Part shown: positions 26,037 through 35,793 of the stretch, piece after piece | How the letters are laid out: each line of letters starts with the position of its first letter | Numbering within the stretch: the first letter of the stretch is position 1 | Origin: Lates calcarifer | Taxonomy: Eukaryota > Chordata > Actinopteri > Centropomidae | Length of the DNA stretch: 64,000 nucleotides | Assembly (NCBI RefSeq): GCF_001640805.2 | Contig: NC_066856.1 | Location: 19,163,712 to 19,227,711, forward strand | Direction: 5' to 3' | The notes under the pieces: generated by a model | What the model saw: the letters and a program-made list of their open reading frames with translations, nothing else | What the model was told of the DNA's origin: nothing | Database searches by the model: none | Position numbers and translations under genes: made by a program

Positions 26037-26820
26037 CCTGAGGTCTGACCTTTGCGTCTGGCGGGCAGACTCAGGTAGGTAGCCTTTGCGTCTGGCAGGG
26101 CTTTTGACCTGTGCATGTATATAAACTTTGTATTTGGTAGAACCCAAGTAGCGTCTTGCACTGGGCCTGTTTAATATTTTAAGCTGTACATAGTAGCACA
26201 GTGATTAGTCTCTCCTGAGGTCTGACCTTTGCGTCTGGCGGGGCAGACTCAGGTAGGTAGCCCTTGCGTCTGGCGGGGCTGTCGACTCCCTGTGAATGTA
26301 TATATACTTTGCATTTGGTAGGACCCAAGTAGCGTCTTGCACTGGGGCTGTTTAAGTGAGTTATCTGTACATAGTAGGACAGTGGTTAGTCTGACGTTTC
26401 TCTCTCCTGAGGTCTGACCTTTGCGTCTGGCGGGGCAGATTCAGGTAGTTAGCCTTTGCGTCTGGCGGGGCTGTCAGCAACCCATGCATGTATCTTAAAT
26501 CTGTTAGGACCCAAGTAGCGTCTTGCACTGGGGCTGTTTAAGTGTGTTAATCTGTACATAGTAGCACAGTGGTTAGTCTGACGTTTCTCCTGAGGTCTGA
26601 CCTTTGCGTCTGGCGGGGCAGACTCAGGTAGCCTTTGCGTCTGGCGGGGCTGTCAGCAACCTGTGCATGTATCCTTTGCATCTGGTAGGACCCAAGTAGC
26701 GTCTTGCACTGGGACCTGTTTTATTTTTTTAATCTGCATGTTGTAGCACAGTGGATAGTCCGACGTTTCTTTCTCCTGAGGTTTGGCCTTTGCGTCTGGC
26801 GGGGCTGTCGACTCCCTGTG
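26037..26820 (+). repeat. Tandem array of about 183-bp units with a conserved hairpin
   Basis: Five units start at about 26037, 26214, 26406, 26589 and 26775 (spacing 177-192). Units 1-4 carry CCTGAGGTCTG, a loop with CCTTTGCGTCTGGCGGG, and CAGACTCAGG. The two ends pair as a 10-bp stem with one bulged G. In unit 3 the second arm is CAGATTCAGG, which keeps pairing through G-U. Each complete unit has a second CCTTTGCGTCTGGCGGGG box and the words ACCCAAGTAGCGTCTTGCACTG and GTACATAGTAG. Unit 5 lacks the second arm, as if recombined between the two boxes. The array follows the stop codon of the unrecognised gene directly and is 3' UTR or intron of it, or a separate RNA. Confidence 0.8.
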
Positions 26821-26863
26821 CTTTTTTTGTCGCGTGTGTTTTTGTTGTCTTGTTCTTCCGCAG

Positions 26864-27129
26864 CCTTCCTCATCTCAGCGCTGGAGACCTGTACCGGTTG
26901 GTCTGCATCTGCCGCACAGTCTGGCTCCAACCGGAGGAAACGCCTGGTTGTCGGCAGTTATTGTCCAGATCGACGCCAGAGTACAGAGGCGACTGGGAGT
27001 GAGAGAAGAAAAGGAGAGGAGAGGACAAACTGCACAAACTAAAGAAACAAAACATTTTCCTTTCAACACAAGAACACAGATATATGCGTCACACCACAGC
27101 AGCGGAGTTCATCTCATCTGGACAAAAAA
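26864..27129 (+). other. Probable downstream exon of the unrecognised transcript
   Basis: Preceded by a strong pyrimidine tract ending CTTCCGCAG and ending before GTAAGC in an A-run. It has no long convincing protein and may be non-coding 3' sequence. It precedes the duplicated microexons. Confidence 0.4.
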
Positions 27130-27359
27130 AGTAAGCATCTGACTTAAAATAATTTAGACTAATGCTTATAATATTATTCATTCCATAACTAAAAGATGAC
27201 TTGATTTACTAATCATTTTTTCCTTTTCCTCCATGGGGACGAAGAAGGTAAGAACAATGTATCCTCCACCTGTTAATTCTTCTAATATCACTTAGAATGA
27301 TTTTCTGTGTTTCACTAACTGTTAAATATCTTTTCCTTCTCTCACTCCACCGCCTGGAG

Positions 27360-27712
27360 AGGAGCTGTTCACTGAGGACAAAAAACGTGAGTATGAGCCT
27401 CTGACTTTGACTTTATGTTAAAATATATTTTAAAAAGTGAATATGAATGTATGATATTAGCACAGTTTTACTGATTATTTATGTCTGTTTCTCTAACCAT
27501 TCTTTTTGTTTCTTTTGTGTTTTTTTCACTGTTAACCACCTGAGCTGCTGCTGATCACTGAGGACAAAAAAGGTGAGTCAAAGAAACCTCATGCTTATTA
27601 ATGATTCATTTAATAATGACTTAAAGTTTGTATTTCTAACCATTATGTTTATGTCTCTCTGCTCTTGTTTTACCACCTGAGCTGCTGACATTCACACAGT
27701 GTGGTGAAAAAG
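27360..27712 (+). repeat. Row of three related microexons
   Basis: Candidate exons at 27360-27386 (27 nt), 27545-27572 (28 nt) and 27682-27712 (31 nt). Each follows a pyrimidine tract and a CACC-CTGAG or CGCCTGGAG acceptor and precedes GTGAGT, GTGAGT or GTAAGA. Their sequences are related: GAGCTGTTCACTGAGGACAA, CTGCTGATCACTGAGGACAA and a more diverged third, with peptide readings ELFTEDKK, LLLITEDKK and LLTFTQCGEK. They look like tandem duplicates of one short exon. Confidence 0.5.
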
Positions 27713-27828
27713 GTAAGAAAGACAGTGAATAGTCTGCTGTGTCAGTTAACAACAAAGAGCCAACGAGAGTGGAGGTCAACCATCCTCAGCAGCAGATCTT
27801 CTGCACTCGACTGAGTTAATGTTGATTT

Positions 27829-27841
27829 AATAAAAAATAAA
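27829..27841 (+). terminator. Two overlapping poly(A) signals, unrecognised transcript
   Basis: AATAAA at 27829-27834 and again at 27836-27841, the first good signals downstream of the TAA at 25987. They mark the likely end of the transcript that contains the hairpin array and microexons. Confidence 0.55.
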
Positions 27842-28178
27842 AGTCAGAAACTCGAAAATGATTCTGCTCTGTCACATTCTTTACCCTCAGAGATGTTGGG
27901 CAACATGAAGTTAACACACACTGATAAAGCAAAAATGATACTGATAATAAAAGTTAACATTAAGTTTAGAAAGATAATTTACATATTTTATTTGATTTAT
28001 TCCACATCTAAACATCTCGTTTACGATTTTGAGGGATCAGTCTGGATTGGCTGCAGTGATAATAACAATACTCCTACTACTAATAATAATAATGAGAAGA
28101 AGAAGAGTCACTTGTATTGGAACACAGTGAAAGCAAAGACACAGTCAGGTCTGTGAAGTCAAGATAAATAAGAATTCA

Positions 28179-28184
28179 TTTATT
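28179..28184 (-). terminator. acot9: acot9 poly(A) signal
   Basis: AATAAA on the minus strand about 550 bp past the acot9 stop. It converges with the plus-strand transcript ending near 27850. Confidence 0.5.
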
Positions 28185-28736
28185 GCATCTGAGTAACTTA
28201 AGGCCAAACAATGACACCCTCTGGCATTCTGCAGCCGTCTGACACCTTCAGAATAAAGCTTCTCATTCAGTAGAAAAAAGCAAAGTAAAGGAGATTTGTG
28301 CGTAGAAGCGACAGTGGAATATAAAAATGTAACATACTGTAATATAAAGGCATGCAGTGAATGAGGAAGACATGACACAACATTTCCTCCTGTTGAATCT
28401 GACGCTGTAAACTCTGACTGGTTGTCCAACAGTATTTCTAACTATGACTGTAACCGTTAAAGAAGAGTGAATAAAATACAAAGTGAATTTAAGGAGCTGT
28501 CTGTCTGTCAGTTTGTGCTGCAGTGGTCCAACACAACAAAACATGTAAACCACCCAAACTAATAATGTAACAGTAATCGAACACAGCCACCATGTGGGTT
28601 GTGGAAAATGAGCAAGGCGTGATATAAAGTGATGGAACTGCATTCACACACACACACACTCACAGAGAGACACACACACTCTTAGACCTCATTGGTCAGA
28701 CGCTGATAGGGTTTGGCAGGACGTAGATTTGATGTC

Positions 28737-31700
28737 TCAGGACTCCACAGTTTGGTTAAAGTGTCTCTTTCCGTCCAGGTACAACATCGACTCTGTCGGA
28801 TAAACACAATTTGAACACATTTGTTTAATTAGATTTTTAAAGCAGTGTTTCCCATGTTTTGGGGTGTAAATGATTTTCCTGTTTCATCAGTACCAGAGTC
28901 CATTGACAAAAACAGGGATTTTACAGAGAACATCTGTTCCAGATGTTAGAGTTGATGTGTTTTACCTCCATATGTCATTGGGATGATGTTGGGGACGTCA
29001 CGGTCTGAAGCGAAGGTGAAGTGGAAGACGTTGGTGGTGTTGTGCTGGCGGGTCAGCGGGTCCAACACCTCGCTGTGAACTCTGACCTGGATGTACTGCC
29101 CCTGTGTGTAACACACCTGAAACACACACACACACAGAAACAGACGGTGATTCCAAAGATTTGTGTTTAACACTCCTAACACTCTGCTTCCCCTCCACAC
29201 ACACTCTCTGACCTGTGATGAGAGAAACAGCAGGGAGCCGATCTCCACAGGTTTCTGGAAGAGGATGTCATCAACTGCCACTAGCCTGGGTCGACACCCC
29301 CTGCAGGACAGCAGGAGGAGGGAGGCACTCAGGTTATAACTCCGCAGAAACAGAAATATCCAGCTTTAAACGTGATGATCCTTCTCAAACTCTCTCACCC
29401 ATAGGAGCAGGCGTTGGCCCAGCCCAGCTCGTAGGCTTTCCTCATCAGAAAACCTCCAAATATCCTGTTGAAGATGTTCCTCTCCTGCACGTCAAATCAA
29501 ACACACACAAAATATGTTTAATGTTAGAGTAGAAACAGCCTCAAACGTCCCTCCAGGTGTTCCTTCCTCTCACCTGTGGGTGGCAGATCTCCAGCCCTTT
29601 CAGTTTGGCGTCTTCCATCCACACTGAGTTTGGAGGCAGAATTCTGCTGCGGAAACTGACCGTCCTGGAGGAGGAGACACAGAGAAATATTACCCACAAT
29701 ATAACTTATAATAACACATTTTAAACCATTACAATTTAACACATCAACCTTACTGGAAAAAGGAATAAAGAAGGGAGCCACACAGGTGTTTTTGGCCAGT
29801 ACCTGACCCAGGTGCAGGCTCTATTTTAACTTCTGTTTCTGATTTGTGAGCTCTTTTCATCACCAAACTTTGATTTAGAAAACAAGCAAAGCTGTAGCTC
29901 CAGTCTTGCAGTGATGATGTGATGTGATGATGAAGTGCAGGTGTGATTTCACTGCATCTCAGCCGTACTTTGTATCCAGGGTGTTGAGGAACAGACTGTG
30001 GACGACCTTCCTCTCCTCATCGGTGGGAGCGACCTTCAGCAGCGACGCGGTGCTCAGCTCCACACGGCGGGATTTATTGGCTGCAAACCGAGGGACAAAA
30101 ACGCTCAGAATAAAAAGAATAACATTAGATTAGGTCAATGAAATTATGCCACACCTTCTCCCTCCTGGAAGATCTTCTCCTCCTCTGGTCCGTCTGGCTT
30201 CAGCGGATTTACAAACGCTGCCCTGAAATAAAGCAGGTCAGAAACAAACTGTCGTTAGCGAAAAGTTTTAGGACTGTGGACGAGTTTCATCCAGAGACCA
30301 GGCTGAGGCTCTTACCTCTTGTTCTCTGGGTCCCGGGCCACCATGACAAACGTAGCATCCAGAACCGGGGCATAAGCTCCATCACGGTACTGGAGGAGGA
30401 CACAGAGTCAGTATTCAGGAAGCCAGAGGGTGTTTTAGTTCAGGAAGACATTCAAGAATACATGTGTGATAAATACTGTCTGTGCCTGAGTGTGTACAGT
30501 ATCAACGGGCAGGTGTGTGTGTCTACCTGTGACATGTGCATCTTGGCTTCAATAGACGTCTTTCCCACCCACGTCACATGACCAGTGAACTTGATGTCGC
30601 AGTCAGGATAGATGATGTGCTGCCTCATGTCTGATAAACAACAACACACATTTCAACAAGTATTGAAACTGAATTCATTTTCTGACAGTGATCAAAACTG
30701 TGCTGTGACCCTACTCTTAATATAAGAGACTTACCAATTTTATCCACCAGGGCGGTGACAATAGACAGAGGAGACCTCCTGAGTGCCGGGTTATAGGTGT
30801 GAGAGTAAGAGATCAGGACTGAGGAGAGAAAGGGCAAAGTAAATGTACTGATGTTTGATGTCTGAGTATAACAGTAGTTTTTAAGGATTTTAAAATGTTA
30901 CCTGCTAAACTATCCAAGTCCTCCAGGATTCGACCGAACCTGAAAAGAGAGTGAAGACGAGTTAGAGGCCAGAGCTTCAACCTTCCCTTATCCCACATAC
31001 TGATACTGGTGTGTGTGTGTGTGTTTCCACCTGACAGTGTTGTGGTAGGTCAGGTATTTCTCTCGGAGCTGAGGCTCGGAGCCCAGCGGCAGGTGAACCT
31101 CCAGGAAGCTGTCCTTCATCGTCTTTGCTGGAAGGTCGTTTTGAGACTTCGCCAACATGGACGACAGCGACGCTCGCTCTGCCATGGCCTGCTGGTGGTC
31201 GCTGCAGAGCCGATTAGAAATGATATCACTCCATATAAAACCTCAAAGATACACTCCCTGCTTCTGTCGCTGGTAAATATCCATTTCCTTACTAGTTTTT
31301 ACTTTTTTGGTATCGACAGATATACGTCCATAAAGCCAAGAACTTCCACCTGTAAAGTCAGATTCATTATCCTGTTAGATTTAAAGAATTATTTTTATGT
31401 TTATGTATTATTTGCCAAACAGTTAAATCCAGCGATATGAGAATAGGAAAACAAAAACATACAAACATATGAATGAGCAAAGAAAGAAAAGAAACAGGTA
31501 AAAACTTGATGGATAATTAAAATATGGGACAACTCTCAAGTTCTGGCCTCTTAGTTTCAAATAAAGAAAATGTTTTTGTATAAAAAACATGCTAATACTG
31601 CTCAAAGTAAAGTGTTATTAGACTCAAACAAAACCAGCTCAAACACTGGTGTGTGTCCCTGGTTCAGTACCTCCAGTTAGTGGAAGCTCCCACGATCTCT

Positions 31701-33783
31701 CTCAGCCTGTTCCGCACTGAAAAACACAGAAGAATCAGTCAGAACTCGTCCGTACTCGTGTGTTTTCTATGTGTGTGATAGGGCAGTGAAAGCACCAGAA
31801 GGTCCAGGCTGCATGTTTCATACTGTCTCTGTCAGAGGCCGAGTAACAAACACTGAGCCTGTTTACAGCTGCAGCCGTCAGAAACAAACAGTAACAACAA
31901 ATTCAACTGGAACATATTCTTGCTTTTTGTCTGGAGGCTGCTGCATACTGAGCCCAAACAGCGAGACAATATAAAACAGCACAGAGAAAAGAAGCAGCCA
32001 GGTGGAGACGAGTATCACGTGGGAACCAGCTGTAACAAAACACTGAAGCTCAGTGGCACAGAGAGAAGGAGAGAAGAGGTTTAACAGATGCCACCAACGA
32101 GCGCTGCAGGAGGGGTTTAGCTCTACTGTGGAGCACAAAGAGAAATCCAGCCGGCATGAGCGTTAGATCCAGACCTACTGAGACGAGAGGCAGAGCAGGT
32201 GCACAGTGAAAGCTGCTGTATGTGAAACAAGGTGTGCTTCAGGTAAAAGAGAAGGGACGGTCAGTCAGTGGGGAAACGTGCAAAGGAGAATTAACAGGCA
32301 ATTAGAGCAAATTAGAGGAGAATTACTAGACACGGTTTACCAACACGCACCATTTGACACGTGTAAAAGTGGATTTCCTGTGGAGAAACAAACACGATTG
32401 CATCATCTGTAGGGTTAAAGGTCAGGGGATAGGGATGGACACACAGGGGGAGCAACTGATTTGGGATTCATTCACACATAGACATTAAATATGGCACAAT
32501 TTCACTACGATCATTTGTCTAAAGCACCGAAAGATGTTCGCCTGGCTGTGTGGACGAGGCTTTAAAGACTTTTATTACTGTGAAATAATGTTTGATGATG
32601 ATGTTTCCTGTGTTCTGTAATCATCTAATGGATGGATGATTTGAACCTTCAACCTTGAAGGAAGCAAAATGTACAGCTTACAAGTAAATGTGTGCAAAAA
32701 TATAAATGATTAGAACATTTTGTACACTTTTTAGGGGGAGAAATTATGACTAGGAACCCTAAAAATATTTCTGTCAAAACTACTAAGAGTGCAAGTGTTT
32801 TAACTGTGCAAAACAACAAACTTCAAAATTTTGTTTACAAGCATTTGTGTTTGAACCAGGCAGGAGTCGGTCAAGTCAAACAGGGGGTATGGTTGCCATC
32901 TTACCCTCAGCCATGTCTGGCGCCCTCCCATGCTTCGACGACCCCCCTGTGCAGAGCGACCTGGACGCCAAGGACGCAGCCGACCGGAGCAGCAGGAACC
33001 TGCAGCCCACACAAAAACAAACAAACCCCCGGGATGACCAAGGAGTCCAGTTACATCCACATCCTCCTCTAATTATAACTGCTCAGAGGCATTTGATCTG
33101 ATCTGTCTGTGAGCGAACAGCTGAGCAGACAGACACTCTCTCACTGCTGTCTGCATGATGTAGAAGTCATGGTGTAATCACATACTTCACTTCTCTTTGT
33201 TTTTAAAAGCATCTGCTCCAAAAGTGACAAAACACAGGTGGCACGGACATCGAAATGACCTCTAATTATAATTATTTAACTGCCACAATTATGGTTTTTC
33301 CTTTACAATATTTTATTTTACTTTTCACTGTAACAACACTTCTACATATTCTTTACATTGTTTCTGATTGATTTCTGCAATATGCTAGCATCTGTACTTT
33401 TATTTTATAAATGTATCTGATAAAGACACATTGGTCCTGCTGCAGTAACTTTACAGAGGTACATTCCTGTGTAGTGGAATACCTCAGTACAGTGTGTTGG
33501 TTGTAGTATTTTCTGTAGCAGAGGTATGAACATGACACACCCTATGTGTATACAATGAATCTCCACCCTGTTACGGCCTGGTCTCCAGGTGGAGCAGATT
33601 CCTCCATTCATGCTGCGTAAAATCCGTTAAACATGTGAAACACCAGGAGATAACCACTGACACAAACTCTTTACAAGGCTGTTTAGAGTTTCTGGCATCA
33701 ATTAGCTAGGTTATAAGCATGCTAACAGTTAGCGCTGGCTGTGACTACACAGTTTTTAATCGCACTGACCTCGGTGAGAGCAT
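28737..33783 (-). CDS. acot9: Acyl-CoA thioesterase 9, mitochondrial
   Basis: A double HotDog-fold thioesterase that hydrolyses acyl-CoA esters in mitochondria. Exons, 5' to 3': 33770-33783, 32905-32999, 31671-31716, 31031-31201, 30902-30939, 30735-30818, 30527-30630, 30316-30389, 30155-30222, 29969-30080, 29574-29664, 29399-29484, 29213-29300, 28966-29116, 28737-28792. All phases join and give 425 residues. The start MLSPRFLLLRSAASLASRSL is a classic basic mitochondrial presequence split after 14 nt. Family stretches include LREIVGASTNWR, SPLSIVTALVDKI, GHVTWVGKTS, FNRIFGGFLMRKAYELGWA and VAVDDILFQKPVEIGSLLF. The last exon reads YLDGKRHFNQTVES then TGA. One base further on, the next frame runs ETSNLRPAKPYQRLTNEV to a TAA at 28682-28684, so a surplus base may have shortened the C-terminus. 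Confidence 0.95.
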
Positions 33784-35500
33784 TGTAGTGTCCGGTGTGA
33801 CAGAGTTAAAGGTTCAGGTGTCCAAAGAAAACAGGTGAGCGGGTTAAAAGAGGGGGGAAATGACAGGCTGTCTCTCCTCAGGGTGGCGCGGCGCCAGGCG
33901 GTGGGGAAAAAAAAGAGAGAGGCTTTGATTTCCGTGTTATCTTTTCAAGCCCCGCCCACTGCGTCATGACGCAAGACGCCCCATTTGGGTCACTTGGGGC
34001 ATTAACATCCTCAGTACAGGCTGTCAGGCACTGCAGGTATCCGTAGTAGGTATTAGGACAATCAGAAATTGATGCTCATGACGCTTTTTATGTATTTCAG
34101 CCCAGTTTTAGCTTTTAAATGTAAAGATTTCACCATGAGACAAATCTATAACTGACTGACTGGTCTTAATACAGAGAGAAATGTTCATTAATAACTTAAA
34201 ATGTAAGTTGTGATGCCCATAAAGGTTTATTTGCAGCAGTAGTATTTGTAAACAAAGCAGTAAAACCGTTTAAAATGCTATAGGAATCAAATTTATGCAG
34301 CAACCTCACAATGATTCTCAGGCTAAATCCCATTTAGACTCTGACATGAATTTTGATCACTGAAATAGCCAGTTGTATATAAACTGGGTCACATACACTG
34401 CCGTATTTTTGTGTGGCTTTGGAAAACAGTTGTACAGTGTCTTCTGTGGCTCTGGGAGAGTTTGTCAAGTCTAAGAAAGTAACCCTAAGGTCTGCATTAC
34501 AAACTGGAGCTGTGAAAGGTGTGTGCATTCACCAGGCAGCGATGGTCCAACAAAAGAAGCCATTGTTTGCATTAGGGGAAAAGCAGGATCCAGTGTTTCT
34601 GGACCTTGACCCACACTCAGGAATAAAACTCAGCATTGACTTTGACCATTTGTTTTTAAAAATCTGTCTCTCACAAGTCTGTTGACTTTTCAGAACTGAT
34701 TCACCTAGCTGCCTGAGTACCCCTCTAGTATATCACCTGAATACTTCTTCTACTGTTGCACATAGGGCTGTAACACTGATACAGCCCAACCTCAGCTAAC
34801 CTTACTGTCTGGGAGAGGTGGAAAATTCCACTTGAGTTGCCAGAAGGGGTCTAATATGGTGTGTCCTTGCAAACACTGATGGAATGTAACTAAGTATATT
34901 TACCATAAGTACTTTACTTGAGTCTTTTGAAACCATAAACACGAGAGCTTAGTTGAAATGGCAACTATTTTGCTAATCCTTTATGTAATGTTTTTGTGCA
35001 GAGATGCAAAGTATTTAATAGTTCCAGCTTCTTAAATATGCAGATTTGCTGCTTTTCTTTTCTTTTATGTCACTTGTGATATGATTGCCAAATCAAATCC
35101 ACGACTTTTAAAGACATTTTAATATTAACAAGAATGCAATCAATACTGTTTTGCAATCAATACTGTTTTACACGGTCATATTGGTCAAGGAATGTGGGAA
35201 AACCAATAATAATGCATGTTACTAATGTACAGATAATATTTTTCTACTCGAGCCCAGTAAATATGTTAAACTTTTACTTTAAATTGAATAATTTTGCAGT
35301 GTGGAATTGTCAGTTTTACTTAAAGTAAAACACATTTTGAAAAGTTTCTGCCTTCGCCATCAAAAACAAAGACCTTATGACAGAATCAAAACAGACACAT
35401 TACGTCAACACTCCTCTGCCCCTGATTGGTTACAAAACGACCAGAGGGTGTCGCTGATTCGTCAGAAATTTGAGACCCACATGAACCGACCAACCGTATT
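33784..35500. other. acot9-sat1 divergent intergenic region
   Basis: The two genes are head to head. A GC-rich part at 33820-34000 with GCGGCGCCAGGCGG is the likely acot9 promoter. 34870-34930 has a teleost-type repeat (GGAATGTAACTAAGTATATTT). Near 35134-35170 there is a short tandem duplication (GCAATCAATACTGTTTT twice). No coding exon is seen. Confidence 0.55.
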
Positions 35501-35515
35501 CCAGCGCGCGCCGGG

Positions 35516-35524
35516 TATATATAA
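35516..35524 (+). promoter_or_regulatory. sat1: sat1 TATA box
   Basis: TATATATAA preceded by a GC-rich GCGCGCGCCGGG, 209 bp upstream of the sat1 start codon. Transcription should begin near 35545, which places both upstream ORFs in the 5' UTR. I did not find an exact TATGACTAA polyamine-responsive element nearby. Confidence 0.7.
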
Positions 35525-35590
35525 CCCCGATGTAAACAAAGGAGGGGGTAGTTCAACGGCAGCGACCCAGCCGAGGGTGACTTTTACTGG

Positions 35591-35653
35591 ATGTTCTTGT
35601 CTCGACAAACGCGTCTGGACCAGAGGCTGACTGTGGGGGTAAAGCCACTCTGA
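35591..35653 (+). promoter_or_regulatory. sat1: sat1 upstream ORF 1 (20 codons)
   Basis: ATG at 35591 in the predicted sat1 5' UTR, reading MFLSRQTRLDQRLTVGVKPL and stopping at TGA 35651-35653, six bases before the ATG of uORF 2. It could reduce or gate initiation at the main start. Confidence 0.5.
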
Positions 35654-35658
35654 AGCGA

Positions 35659-35793
35659 ATGAAGAAGCATCTAATCTTCCACTTCACATACCGAGGACTT
35701 CTAACGAAAGGAAAAAAGAGTAAAAGAAGAAAATGGAGTATAAATTACGAAAAGCTGAACCAAGGGACGTGTCTGATATCTTACGACTGGTGA
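35659..35793 (+). promoter_or_regulatory. sat1: sat1 upstream ORF 2, overlapping the main start
   Basis: ATG at 35659, 44 codons, in a different frame from sat1. It runs through the sat1 ATG (35733) and stops at TGA 35791-35793, two bases before the end of exon 1. The product is very basic (start [22 protein letters not shown] in the middle). Ribosomes using it cannot start sat1 without moving backwards, so it should repress translation. Confidence 0.5.
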
